Origin: Pneumocystis sp. 'macacae'
Taxonomy: Eukaryota > Ascomycota > Pneumocystomycetes > Pneumocystales > Pneumocystaceae
Direction: 5' to 3'
Length of the DNA stretch: 64,000 bases
Assembly: GCA_018127085.1 (NCBI GenBank)
Contig: CM030735.1
Span: forward strand, 62,001-126,000
The notes under the pieces are model-generated. The model saw nothing but the letters and a program-made list of their open reading frames with translations. It was not told the origin of the DNA and made no database searches. This document shows, piece after piece, positions 42,533 through 53,955 of the stretch (positions are counted from its first letter, which is position 1; every line of letters starts with the position of its first letter). The translations under genes were made by a program, and so were the position numbers.

Positions 42533-43752
42533 TTATACAGAAATCGGTCTATATAAAATAGTCGTAACATACTTATTTTATTAGATATATTATCTATATA
42601 ATTGTATTCTTACTTTACTTCGAAACCGTGTGGTTACACTGACAGCAAGAACACCATTTCGAATTGAACAGGCGGCCAAATGATTTAAAACTACATGATT
42701 TGGATTCGGAAGAACACTTTGATCATCTTTCATTGTCGAATTAGAATTCAAAATAACTTTCTCCAAATGAGGTGGAAGAGAAGGAGGTATATATGATTCT
42801 GGAAGCATGCAATGAGCATTATTTTCTAGTGCTATATGAAGAAAAGCAGGAATCTTGCTCGTATACGTTTCAGGAGGTTTATTAACTCGGTGGTCTAAAA
42901 TGCATAAGAAAAAACTAAATATTTTAAAAGTTATATACCCGTTAATGTTGACTGTTTATCATTTTGAAGCACAGACGATAAACATGTTTCGCTTACTTCT
43001 ATGTAATTAAAAAGATTCCCAGAAGAATCAGTAGCAGTTGCCAGTTCATCAGAGCATTTCCATTCATTGTCTACAAAAAACTTGAATTTATGTGTTCCTT
43101 TTGGGAGATTAATCAGCACAGTAAAATCATTTGTGCTATAATTCTCAGGCAAACTTTTAATTAATACTCAGTATTTTACCTCTTGTTTAATGGTATTTTT
43201 TTCCCCCAGCCCGTAAATGTACCTGTTACATATACATTATGATTATCACCTTTCCAACGAAGAAATACGGGTACAGTATCCCCTAATGCTTTTCTAAGCA
43301 CAGAATATCTAAGGGCTTAATTAAAATAACCTTTATCTTGCTTAATATCAAGAGTAATATTTTCATAATCAGGCAAAATTGTAAAATGATCTTTAATATC
43401 ATGATCTTTATTCTCATATTTAGCACCTGAATAGTCATTAAATGAATAAGGTTGATTATTTTCAAAATCAATTTTATTTATATCTTCTAAAGAATGAATA
43501 TCAAGCGGTTCTCTTTCTGTCTCAGAATTAACACTAGAAGAATCATCTTCTACATCAGAATGCTGAATTTTTTGAGAATTCACTTGCAACTTGGGTCTAC
43601 TTTCTCTAGAAACATCATTCTTATGACCTGAATTCTGCGATATAGAATCTTTATCTAATATAAAAACATATTAACGTTTGACATTCTTTCATAAAACAAA
43701 ATGAAGAATTCATACCGTATCTTAAATTTTCTTGCGAATATGTATTTCCCAT
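42533..43752 (-). CDS. AMPK/SNF1 kinase beta subunit (Gal83/Sip2/Amk2 type)
   Basis: The beta subunit scaffolds the energy-sensing SNF1 kinase. The start MGNTYSQENLR keeps the glycine-2 myristoylation context. After an acidic linker comes the CBM48 glycogen-binding domain (VPVFLRWKGDNHNVYVTGTFTGWGKKIPLNK, LINLPKGTHKFKFFVDNEWKCSDELATATDSSGNLFNYIEV). The ASC domain follows (LPPHLEKVILN, LPNPNHVVLNHLAACSIRNGVLAVSVTTRFRSK). The last exon, after an intron with donor GTAAGAAT, restores the expected tail KYVTTILYRPI, placing the stop at 42533. Without it the frame would end in RIQLYR. Several other short introns occur, for example near 43160-43195 and 43660-43715. Confidence 0.93.
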
Positions 43753-44497
43753 TTTTCTAATACGTCCTTTAGTAACAAATGAGATTCAAATAAAAAGTTT
43801 TTGTATTTATTTAAAAGATAAAAAATTTCATTTAATCAACATTTAAAATTAATCGCCGATCTTTATCCGTTAAGAATTTTATAAATCTTAAGATAAAACA
43901 AAAAAATGTGCAAAACGTGAACTAAAATAAAAATATTCATCTTTTCTAATTTTATATAGCATATTGTGTTTTTTATTCAAAATAACCAATCATCTACAAT
44001 TTTAACTAACAAAACATTGAAAAAAATTATATAAATGATCTTACTAACTTTAACATAATTTTATCATTTTAAATAATAATATTGAATCTTATCTTTAATT
44101 TCTAAATATATATTTTTTTCATAAATACTTTAAAAACCAATTTATACAAAACAATTAATTATGATCATTTATTCTATTATACATAAAAATGTACATTTTA
44201 TTTTACATTTAATATAAATATTTTTTTCTAATATATATTTGTAATAATTTTAAATATCTATATAATCAAAAAGATAAATATTACATTTAAAAATCCAAAA
44301 TAAAAAAAATACCCTTTAATAAAAAAAATTAATAATTAATTTATTCTAAAAACCAATATTTCTTAAAAATGCATTAAATTATTTCGAAAACAAACATAAA
44401 TAAAACAAAATCACACGCATAATTTTATGTTTTTAACTTAGGTAATTACAACTTACTATTAAAAGATTTATTCATTTAAAAAAACATAGACCATGAC
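43753..44497. other. AT-rich intergenic region
   Basis: 0.75 kb between two divergent genes; extremely AT-rich with poly-A and poly-T runs. Nothing recognised. Confidence 0.7.
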
Positions 44498-45088
44498 ATG
44501 CAAAGTAACAGGAAGTATATATACCTATCTAACATATACATTATTTTATTGGAAAAATTATACAAATATTTTAAAAACAAATCCTATCTATTGTCAAAAT
44601 CGTTAAGCTCTTCTCTATTTTATACATTTATTTATATAATTCTAGGATTAGAAATAAATAAAAGTAGTAATATAGCGAATGATTCAATACATACCTATAA
44701 TAAACGCCATTCTCACCTCCAACAATTTAGTGCAGGATGTCTTACAGGATTTTTATCTGGGATTTTAACTAAACGTCTTGGAAAAATAGCTATAATAGTA
44801 TTCATCTGTATTTATATTCTTTCCAAAGTTTGTCCTAATCTTATATTTATCCATTAACTTATATTCAAGACAAAATCCTTTTATCACCTTATAAAACCTT
44901 GGAATATACTTCTACATTTTTCTCGAACAATTTGGCCTAAAAAAAGAAATGGAACAAAAACAATAATTACGGACCTTTTTTTCAAGAACTTAATATTCAA
45001 AGTAAAAGATTATCTATATTTATTTAATACTAACAGCATCAAGTCATCATTTGCAGCTACATTCGGATTCGGTTTTTTATATTCATAA
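44498..45088 (+). CDS. FUN14-domain membrane protein
   Basis: Two exons (intron 44828-44869) give 182 residues. The family signature is FSAGCLTGFLSGILTKRLGKIAIIVFICIYILSK, a glycine-patterned helix pair, and the second exon ends with AATFGFGFLYS, the usual final glycine-rich helix. FUN14 proteins sit in the mitochondrial outer membrane, where the animal member FUNDC1 is a mitophagy receptor. The amino region here (about 70 residues) is basic and hydrophobic and not conserved. I see no clear LC3/Atg8-interacting motif at the very amino end. The gene converges with SARAF, 41 bases apart. Confidence 0.75.
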
Positions 45089-45129
45089 AGTCCATGCATA
45101 TTAGAAAATCATCTAGATTTCTAAACCTA

Positions 45130-46226
45130 TTATCTCCGTCTTGTTCTTCCAAAACCTGTTGATGTTCTCATCGTATACGCAGATGTATTATCTATCATAT
45201 CTCTATAATTATCTCTATACTCATCATTCATAAATTCATGACGGTAAAACATTCCATTTGGACGCGTATAGCGCTCTCTTGAACCACGAATCATATAGCT
45301 TAAAGCAGCCCCTCCTAGAAGACCACTCCAAAATCCAGGTGTCCATGTAAATCTTGATGAATGATGCATTTTATCATAATACGGCCCAGAATAAGGAGGC
45401 GGAGGACCTCTTGGATGATCATTTCCGCCACCACCAAACCAATTCCATGGAAACCTGTAATTTGTAGGTTACTCGTAAAAATTATACATGTTTTATAAAT
45501 TTACCAATTCTGTGGAGATATTCTGTACCTTTTAAAAAACAAATAAATAACATAAATAGCAAAAAGAAAGAGAAAAAAATACAAAAGCAAACTCATCCAT
45601 ACATCAATATTATTTTTTGACGTAAAAAACCGAAAAATATCATTTTTATAGTACAGTCGTCCTTCTTCAGTCAAATGAAGAGTATATTCTACAAAACAGC
45701 TTCCTTTAAGAACGTATTTACTATCAGAACTACCATATCTCTATAAAACATTAAAATAAAAAGTCTCACTTGAAACTACAAATTACTTCACAAACAACAT
45801 CTGTTCTTCCAAGTCTATAAAAAGATGGCAAAATAGACTATTGCTTTTCAAAAAAACAAACAAAAATTCAAAATATGAACATACAGAACAACTCCATTGA
45901 ATATCTTCTAAATCATAATCCCCCCCCATGTTTTTACATTGTATTACACTTGGCTCATATAAACCCTTGAATAAAATAAAAAATATCCAATTTTTTTTTT
46001 TAAATTACCTTTGCATCACCACCTACACAAACTATCTGGGAAGAAGGAGAAAACCTCATAGATCTTGTGTATTTTTCCTATATTTTATTTATTCATAAAT
46101 AACATTTAAATAGCAAAATACCTTATAAAAGGTAAGAGCTCGAACCTTAGAAAGCAATACTTTATCATTCTGCTGAAAACAATCCGCAGCAGTAAATAAT
46201 AGTAAAAACGAAACAATTTTCAACAT
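45130..46226 (-). CDS. SARAF-like ER membrane protein (store-operated calcium entry regulator)
   Basis: Five to six exons. A signal peptide (MLKIVSFLLLFTAADC) is followed by the luminal SARAF block DKVLLSKVRALTFYKEKYTRSMRFSPSSQIVCVGGDAK, QCKNMGGDYDLEDIQWSC, RLGRTDVVCE and SCFVEYTLHLTEEG. One transmembrane helix follows (WMSLLLYFFLFLFAIYVIYLFF), then a cytosolic P/G/R-rich tail (GGGGNDHPRGPPPPY, PGFWSGLLGGAALSYMIRGSRERY). In animals SARAF damps STIM/Orai calcium entry. Fungi carry this family although STIM/Orai are missing in most, so the fungal role is unclear. Signal, cysteine spacing and tail all match the family. Confidence 0.85.
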
Positions 46227-46371
46227 ATCTTTTACACAATCATTAAAACATTTATAATTACAAATCAAACGTATCTAATTTTTTTTTTTTAAAAAAACAA
46301 ACAATATAATATCAAAACCCAAAGCAAAACGTATACACTCAAATCAAAACACAATTACCATTTAGCCATGC

Positions 46372-47610
46372 TCATGTAGAACTTAAACCCGTAATAGACA
46401 AATTTTTAACTTTTTGAAGTATTTCATCTATTCTTTGATCTAAATCACCACTAGTATATTGATTTCGTACTTGTGACGTAAAATATTGCTGAACTTTTGA
46501 CATACGGTCATATCTAGTTCTTTCAGAAGCTTGAATATAATTAATTCTTTTTATACCCATCATAACAAAATTGATACTGTATTTTTACCAATGCTTCAAA
46601 TGAAGCGTCCAAATATGGAACTCTTAAATCAATAAACTGTGGTAACTCCTCAAGAAGCTGATTATTCAATGTAGTATAAATATCTTTTAATGCAGACGCC
46701 TCTCTTTCAACCTTTTACTTTATTAATATCCTTATTCGTAAAAAGATGCACTTACCATAGGCAATTTTTTGATATCATCCGACGGTTTATCAGTTAGACG
46801 CCTAACCTTTGCACGTATTGCATCATAATCAATTAATTTGTGATTTCTCTTTGTAATAGCAGCGTTTATCTCCGGAAAATACATACAAAACTTAGAAATA
46901 GGATCCAAGACTGTTATACGATAAATTTCATCCTTTTCAGATCTATCAATACATCATACATAATACTAAAGACACACACCAATTCCTTAATTGTCCGCGT
47001 GTCAAAATCTTCCACCGCATGCGTATAATGCTTACTGGCACGCTCTTTATGATGAGCATCCATGTAAAACTCATCCATCGCTTCTGCAATCCGCAATTGA
47101 GATGCTGACATAGCTATATATCATTTAAAAACACATGAAAATAAAAATCCAAATTCCATTACACCGAAGAGAATCCAAATAACCCTTTGCCTCACGTTGT
47201 AACCTCTGTACGGCCTGTTCTAACCTGAAAAAGAGTAAACATAAATCCTCGTCCATGTTATTAGTTTTACGCGCGATAACGCCGCTCTTCAATGTCGAAG
47301 TCACGATCCACCGTCTAAATAGATTATTTAAAGAATCACATTCTAAGAAACTCGCCTTTTCCACTTGTCCTGCCTTAATCATCATCTATAAATAATGATA
47401 TTAGAAAATGCCATAAGACAAAAAAACAACAAAAAAATGATGCCCAAACACAAAAAACATATAAACATATCAAAGTAGGTATTTAAGTAAAAATAATCAA
47501 ATTTATTCTCTTTTTTTACTTACATGAGTACCTGCCCGGTTAACAGCTTTTTTAAAACCAGTCCTTAAAAATTAAATTTATCTCTAAAAACTTATAACAA
47601 ACCAGCTCAT
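46372..47610 (-). CDS. RVS161: BAR-domain protein Rvs161/Hob3 (amphiphysin-like)
   Basis: An N-BAR protein that bends membranes in endocytosis and actin patches. Recovered start: MSW at 47610, then a splice to TGFKKAVNRAGTH, then MMIKAGQVEKTVDRDFDIEERRYRALEQAVQRLQREAKGYLDSLR, AMSASQLRIAEAMDEFYMD, YRITVLDPISKFCMYFPEINAAITKRNHKLIDYDAIRAK, and FEALVKIQYQFCYDG with a tail VQQYFTSQVRNQYTSGDLDQRIDEILQKV. It has no SH3 domain, as in Rvs161/Hob3. The intron 47315-47355 must use a GC donor (AAG then GCGAGT). The last intron (about 37 bases) after YDG is tentative. Many exons are under 150 bases. Confidence 0.92.
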
Positions 47611-47940
47611 TGCGTAAATACTTTATCCAAAGATAAAAAAATCTCTAATCTAATACTAATATTAAATAATATATTCTTAAATATCTAAACAAAGCCTGGT
47701 TCTGAAAAACTAATACATGATCGATGATATTTTATCAATTTAAAGGTAAAAAAACACATGCAAAAATAATTAAATATATAATATTTAAAATATATTAGTC
47801 AAACAAAATATTATAGAAGACAAAAGCACTAATATATATATACCATGAATCGGTAATATAAAAACAAATGATAAATATGAAAAAGTGATCCAACATGCAA
47901 AAAAATAAAATATTACCAATAATAAAATGCAGAATTTCAC
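47611..47940. other. AT-rich intergenic region
   Basis: 0.33 kb between the RVS161 start and the HAL4-like stop, both on the minus strand. AT-rich, no feature seen; it presumably holds the RVS161 promoter. Confidence 0.6.
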
Positions 47941-49848
47941 TCAAAACCCTAAAATAAAGATCAAGAGAGTGAAGGAAGTGTAAAAAAACTTACCAATCTC
48001 TCCTGCCTTGCAGACCAAAATTTCTTTTCCCCACTCAGTACGAAGAACATGTTTAGCTGAAATACGACGTTCAGGTAAAGGATTAAGGATAGAATAAATA
48101 ACATCCCGACAATGGGGCTATAAATCAGAAAAAAATTAAAAAAAAAAACAAAAGATCAACATACTCTTTGCAAAGATTCAATAGGCTCATAACCTGCCTT
48201 ATTTTTCCTTTCTTCAAGATATTTGTTATAAAAATCATCTTCATCCTGCTTAGCTACTCGCCATAAATGGCGTCCTGTACGCATTGCCATATAAATCACA
48301 CCCGTTGCCCATACATCTACAGCGCGAGGATCAAATTCCTTATCTGTATATTCTTCTGGAGCAATATATGGAATAGACCCACAAAGCCCGCATGTTAAAT
48401 GTGCTTTTTTTTCCCATGCCATTCTAAAACATTCTCCATTTCCAAAATCAGTAATCTTAAGAGCACCATTATGCGTTAAAAGAAGATTTTCAGGCTTTAA
48501 ATCTCTTAAATATATTAATACAAATAACAAAAACATTACAAACAAAAAACATATACCTATGTGCAACACCCATCTCATGCATATACTCTACACCTCGCAT
48601 TAATTGTTTAAAATAACAATCAGCCTCTATCATATCAAGTTTCCCAGATGCGAGAATTAAAGAATACAAATCGCCACCCGCACAAAATTCCATAACTTCA
48701 CAATAATCCCCTTTAGAATCCTGTAAAAGATCAAGGGTATGAATAACATTCGGATGCCGTAAAGAAGAAGAAATACAAAATTCAGAAGTCAAGCGTTTAG
48801 TATACTTTTTCGTAGATTCCGAAGGACGTCGACGAAACTCCTTAATAGCATACAATTGTTCAGCATGTGCGTTCTCGGGATCTGCCTTGTGGGAAATACG
48901 CACCACACCAAATGCACCTAATCTGTTTAACACTTTTTTCATAAAAAAATAAACAACAAAAACACCTCTTCCTATCACTTCATGACATTTTCCATACTTT
49001 TGAACCAAACTAGAACTTGTATTTACATAATCTTTCTCCTTTCTAGGCAAATCTGATCTCTCCGATTTCATTTTATCCACGCAACCATTGATAAGACTTA
49101 AGTTATTTGCTTGTGGAACATTATCAAGAACACACGCACGCGCCTCTTTCTTGGTATTTCCACCAAGAAAATCACGAAGCATTGAACGAAGTTTTTCTTC
49201 ACGCCGAGCCTTTCGAAGAGTATGAAAATGTGTACCATCTATTAATAAAGTAAAACGATCAGAAACAGTCCGCATAACCCGATCACTAATTGTTTTCAAA
49301 GAATCTTGGTTCTCATTTCCATCTGCTTCAGACATCTTTAAAAACATAGATGTCTTGTCATTTGTATCAGTTGCTTTACCATTAGACTCAACTTTATCCT
49401 TTTCATATTTCTTTAGTTTATGAGATTCAGAATCCTTCTCAGAAGACATAAATATACGATTAAACAGCAACATACCACGCTTAGACTGCATAGGCGTAGA
49501 TAAAAGCGGAGAAAATGCTTGATTGTCTGAACTAGATATATCACTCTGACCACTCAAATCTATAGCTCCATCCATTTTATTTTGTTTCTCTATACTATCC
49601 AAATCTTCCTTAACTTGAGAAACATGCAAGAAATCCTTGTGATTCTTAGAGTTATCTTTTGACACTTTTTCACCCTCATTTTCATCTAAAGGAGCAGCTA
49701 TTGTAGAATGTGCTGAATGCATTGCCGAAGAAGATGGAGGAACCCAACTAACAACAGAAATATTTTTAACGTAGGAAAAAGACAAATCCTGAGCCTCTAT
49801 TAATCCACAAGTGCTTTCTTGACCTCTTTTTGCAACATTAACTCCCAT
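47941..49848 (-). CDS. HAL4/SAT4-type serine/threonine protein kinase
   Basis: Fungal-specific kinase group (budding yeast Hal4/Sat4, Hal5; fission yeast Oca2) that stabilises plasma membrane transporters and affects potassium uptake. A long regulatory amino part (about 270 residues, S/T/K-rich, starting MGVNVAKRG) precedes the kinase domain: HEVIGRG-AFGVVRISHK, LYAIKEFRRRPSESTKKYTKRLTSEFCI, YCEVMEFCAGGDLYSLI, GVAHRDLKPENLLLT, ITDFGNGECFRM, GSIPYIAPEEY, DVWATGVIYMAMRTGRHLW. The segment RRPSESTKKYxKRLTSEFCI is a hallmark of this group. Introns split the glycine loop and HRD-LKPEN; the last exon adds only GF before the stop at 47941. Confidence 0.9.
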
Positions 49849-50317
49849 GTTTTAAAAACAAAAAAAAACTAAAAACATCAATATAGAATAACCAAAACCT
49901 AAAACTCTCACAAAAATAAAAAATAATAACCAAAAATACACTACTTCAATGCCTATTTCACATATGTAGGCATATATAGAAGAGTAGCAGAATGCTAGGA
50001 TTTTATACAAGAAAACGTTCGATAACCTGTTGCGGGCTAAAACAGCAAAACGAAAGTTGTCTAAAAAATAAATTAAAACTACTAAATAATGTATTAATAT
50101 TTATGTGTATTAATATTTATGTGTATTAATATTTATGTGGCTATAAAAACAATGTCTGAAAATAGAATGAAACATAAAAAGCTATATTACGTTGTTTTTA
50201 ATACTATATAAAGATGATAAATTATAAAATAAAAGAAGCAGTAAACATCATTTATATAAATCATAATTAATAGGAAACATTTCTAAATATTTGAACAAGA
50301 CTTATCTTTTATATGTA
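49849..50317. other. Intergenic region with a short tandem repeat
   Basis: 0.47 kb between two minus-strand kinase genes. It holds the three-copy repeat annotated at 50091-50138. A possible extra 3' exon of the upstream kinase could lie here. Nothing else recognised. Confidence 0.6.
50091..50138. repeat. Three perfect copies of a 16-bp tandem repeat
   Basis: The unit GTATTAATATTTATGT is repeated three times without mismatch (50091-50106, 50107-50122, 50123-50138) in the spacer between the two kinase genes. Perfect copies imply a recent or still variable minisatellite. Confidence 0.95.
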
Positions 50318-51892
50318 TTATATATATTTGAAGTCATAAAGGATAAATCTCACCTTATTAACTGCTTTTTGAATCGTAGAAATCATCGTCTTAAAATCTT
50401 TGTTAGAAGTCTCTTGAAGTAGACCCATCGTATTCTCCTCATATGAAATCATTGGATCCTGACCATTGAGAGTTACCCAGTCGTGTTGCTTTAAAGTCAA
50501 TTAAAAAAAAATGTTTAAATTAAGAACCAACCCGTAAATCATTCATTTTAATTCTTTTTTCAGGATCTTTTTCAAGAATTCTCTCAAACAAGTCCCTTAG
50601 CTCAGGGGAAGCATGATTAGGTACTATTGGTCTAAATCTGTAAACAATTATGTCATCAAAAACAATAAGCACGTTACTTCTGAGTCTTAATCGTATCATA
50701 CAATTTCATAATATCAGACTCATTAAAAGGTAAATATCCAAATACCAAACACCACAATGTAATACCCATAGACCAAATATCAGCTGCTTTACACGAAACG
50801 ACATAATCAAAAACGCACAATTCCTATATACTAAATCACAATTATAAAAAAACTAAGTACGTACAGGAGCCATAAATGCAGGTGTTCCCTTTATTCTATA
50901 AAATGAATCGTTGTCTCCAGTAAACATCTTTGAAATACCGAAATCAGAAATTTTCAATGTTCCATCTTTAGAAATTAACAAATTTTCCGGTTTAATATCA
51001 CAATGACATATTCCATGAGCATGAACTAAAAAAATTAATAACAAATGTAAAACGTTTAAATAATACATACGATATTCAATGCCTAATATTAAATCGCGAA
51101 ACCATTTTCGGCACTCATTTTCACTATATGGACTGATTACATTGTTCACATCCATATCCATAACAGAACCTTTTTCACACAACTCTAAAACTTTATTTGC
51201 TATTAATAAATACCAAAACGATAATTAATCTTACCCATATATAAAGAATCCCCATGAGGATCGTCCAACACTTCAATCATAGTAACTATATTTTTATGAT
51301 TTATTTTTTTCATAATATTAATCTCCTTTTCAATAAAACAAAGTGGGTTATCGCTTTCTATATGATTGCATAAATTCCGATAAAATGGAACTTTATCAGA
51401 AACAAACGAGCCAGATTCAAGTTTAGGATACTGAAAACGTGAGCACTCATGAACTTTCCGCAATTGAATCTTTGAAAAATCTTTAATAGCCTAAGTCTTT
51501 ATTAATTTAGAAACAAAAAACCAATGATCGATGCACATATTCTTTACCCGTTAATGTATCAATACACCAATTAACAGTACCAAAAGAGCCCTTTCCAATC
51601 TTCTGTTTAATAAGATACTGATTAAGCATTTTACATCCATCATCATCCTCTGTTGTAACTGCATCTAAAGTCTCCTAAATCTATTCATTTTATCTCTAAT
51701 ATTTTACTACAAAATACCTTAAAATGAGACTTATTAGAAGAAAAAGTATCAGATTTTTCCTTAGAAAACAATGAACGACATTCAAATGGAAAAACAGAGG
51801 ACGTTTTTCCTTTCTTTTTCATATTACTCTCCAAACATATATCTGACAAACTTTGCATAAAATAAAGACGCCTTTCATCCATTTTTAACACA
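50318..51892 (-). CDS. CaMKK/Ssp1-type protein kinase (upstream kinase of SNF1/AMPK)
   Basis: About eight exons. The order is a short amino part (MDERRLYFMQSLSDICLE) and the kinase core [139 protein letters not shown] and ILEKDPEKRIKMNDLR-QHDWVT. The AIKxxSKxxLRK block and long insert before the B-helix match CaM-kinase kinases (fission yeast Ssp1; Tos3/Sak1/Elm1). The catalytic loop reads HCD instead of HRD, an unusual change. The carboxy end is uncertain: the frame stops at 50318 but a further exon may follow GTGAGATT. Confidence 0.85.
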
Positions 51893-52069
51893 AAAAACAC
51901 CAATAAGCATCAAAAAAAATAAAAATAGAAAACAGTTAAACTTTAGTATTCTTAACTTCCTAGTTCCAAAATAGTACTTCTCATTTTTTATCTATGCATA
52001 TAATGTTTGCAGATCGAGACCCAAGAGATTTACTGAAATCTTCGATTAGCAATCTCAAAAAATTAATCT
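51893..52069. promoter_or_regulatory. Short divergent promoter region between the Ssp1-type kinase and BET5
   Basis: Only 177 bases separate the two divergent starts, so both core promoters must lie here. Composition is AT-rich and I cannot name any site. Confidence 0.4.
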
Positions 52070-52613
52070 ATGACTATTTATAAATTATTTATATTCAATC
52101 GTTCATGTATGCTTCTATTTAAACTTTCTGTACTTATTGTTCCAGGCAAATCTATCTACAGAAAAACTTGGAATAATAGCCGATATCTTGAAAATGAAAA
52201 TGATAATTCACTACATCATCCGAGACACGACACATTGAGCCCAGATGACGAAGCAAAACTTATATTTGGAGTGCTTTATTCACTGCGCCGTATCAGTAAA
52301 AAGCTTTCAGGGCAGTGAGTGTACATGCATACATGTCCAATTTAATAATAGATATAGAGACAAGTCATTTATTTCATATCGCACTGCAGAATACAAACTA
52401 CACCATTATGAAACAGCAAGTGGACTTCGATTTGTTCTATTAACAGATCCTAATTGCAACAATTTGCTACATGTACTTCATCAAATCTATGTTAGTCTTT
52501 ATGTAGAATTTGTTGTAAAAAATTCTCTTGGTAATCCTGATTGTCCTAAAGATGATGTGGAAGTTGAGCTGTTTGAACTAGCATTAGACCAGTTTATACG
52601 ATCGCTTAAGTAA
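52070..52613 (+). CDS. BET5: TRAPP complex subunit Bet5 (TRAPPC1)
   Basis: A small longin-like subunit of the TRAPP Rab-GEF that tethers ER-derived vesicles at the Golgi. Three exons (introns 52107-52145 and 52315-52357) give 153 residues, close to yeast Bet5. The opening MTIYKLFIFNRSCKSIYRKTW matches the first longin strand pair. Later blocks are DDEAKLIFGVLYSLRRISKKLSGQ, FISYRTAEYKLHHYETASGLRFVLLTDPN, and LHQIYVSLYVEFVVKNSL. The acceptor at 52145 was chosen because the next AG would create a stop. Confidence 0.92.
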
Positions 52614-53119
52614 GATTGCATTTGTGTATCTGTACTACTTATTTCAAATAGTGAGTTTTAAGCAACAGTACCAAAAAATACGCAAATAAATATGAAAAAT
52701 GCAGCTATATAAAAAGGAGATAAACAGTTTACACATAAATACTAAATATATGAATTAGAATACTAATTATAGATACTTCAAAGTAAAAGTATCTAGAAAA
52801 ATCAAAGTATATATTAAAACAAGACTATACCATAAAAACTTAATTGTAAGTTACAAAAATAAACAATGCACAAAAATTCTATATATACTATATGTATCTA
52901 CAAACACTCAATATATATTTCAAAACTGAATTATATACCCAGGAAATTTTTATATATCTAAAACACCACGAATCCTCTTTAGGATTACGTTATATGCATT
53001 TCTGGACTCAATATTATGTATTTCAAGGCTTATATGAATAAATAATATATAAAAAATTCTGAATTTACACTCACGGCATACTAACGATAGTTAATAACAA
53101 ATAAATATATTAACTCTAA
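52614..53119. other. AT-rich intergenic region
   Basis: 0.5 kb between two plus-strand genes. AT-rich with no recognised element. It holds the FAP7 promoter. Confidence 0.65.
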
Positions 53120-53852
53120 ATGCCAAATGTTCAAAATTTTGTAGAGATTTCGGACTTTTCGAAGCAACTAAAAGCAGATTTTAACCCATGTAACTCGCAA
53201 AATTCTGTTAATAATACATCATCAATTACTCGATGTCGTCCCAATATTCTTATCTGTGGCACGCCAGGCACAGGCAAAACAACACATGCATTACGACTAC
53301 GTTCACTTTATGACTTACATCACCTATCAGTGGGAGATATTGTCAAAAAAAATAAATGTCATGAAGGTAAAAATAAGACTTGGGATGCATATATTGTAGA
53401 CGAAACAAAGGTATTTTTTTATCATTAAAGCGTATTTTTTAATATTTTTGAGACAGCTCTTAAACCATTTAGAGAAGGATATACAACGAGGCGGAGTAAT
53501 AATTGATTGGCATACATGTAATATTTTTCCTGTACATTGGGTAGATCTTGTTGTAGTATTACGTACACAACATACACTACTTTGGGATCGGCTACTTGAA
53601 AGGTAAATATTGTTTGATTATAACAATTACAAAAATAACAGGTAATTTAGGAAATACACACTTCGAAAAATACAAGAGAACAATGAAGCAGAAATTATGC
53701 AAATTGTATTAGATGAAGCAGTAACATCATTTGGATCCGAACGAGTAATGGAGTTAACAAGCGATATATTAGAACAAGTAGATAACAATATAATAAAAAT
53801 AGGTGAATGGATTAAACAGTGGCAATATAGTAATAAGTCTGAAAATAAATAA
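53120..53852 (+). CDS. FAP7: Adenylate kinase isoenzyme 6 / ribosome assembly factor Fap7
   Basis: Fap7 is an atypical adenylate kinase/ATPase needed for 18S rRNA maturation with Rps14. Three exons (introns 53411-53456 and 53603-53650) give 212 residues. The core has PNILICGTPGTGKTTHA (P-loop), HHLSVGDIVKKNKCHEG, NHLEKDIQRGGVIIDWHTCNIFPVHWVDLVVVLRTQHTLLWDRLLER, KIQENNEAEIMQIVLDEA and IGEWIKQW, all family blocks. Unlike most members, which begin directly with PNILITGTPG, this one has about 40 extra residues before the P-loop. An internal start is not obvious because the P-loop is not preceded by a suitable ATG. The extension may be real or include an unrecognised upstream intron. Confidence 0.92.
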
Positions 53853-53955
53853 CGACTGTATTTTATACAATATTCATCATATTAATTGTGCACTCTAAAC
53901 CAATTTCTGCCCTTACTGATACATTTTTTCATATTGGAAACAATACTTGCATCTA

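Noticed and set aside
42590..42610. AMPK beta subunit ending in RIQLYR
   Set aside because: A GTAAGA donor just before it joins to KYVTTILYRPI, the expected family tail, ending at 42533.
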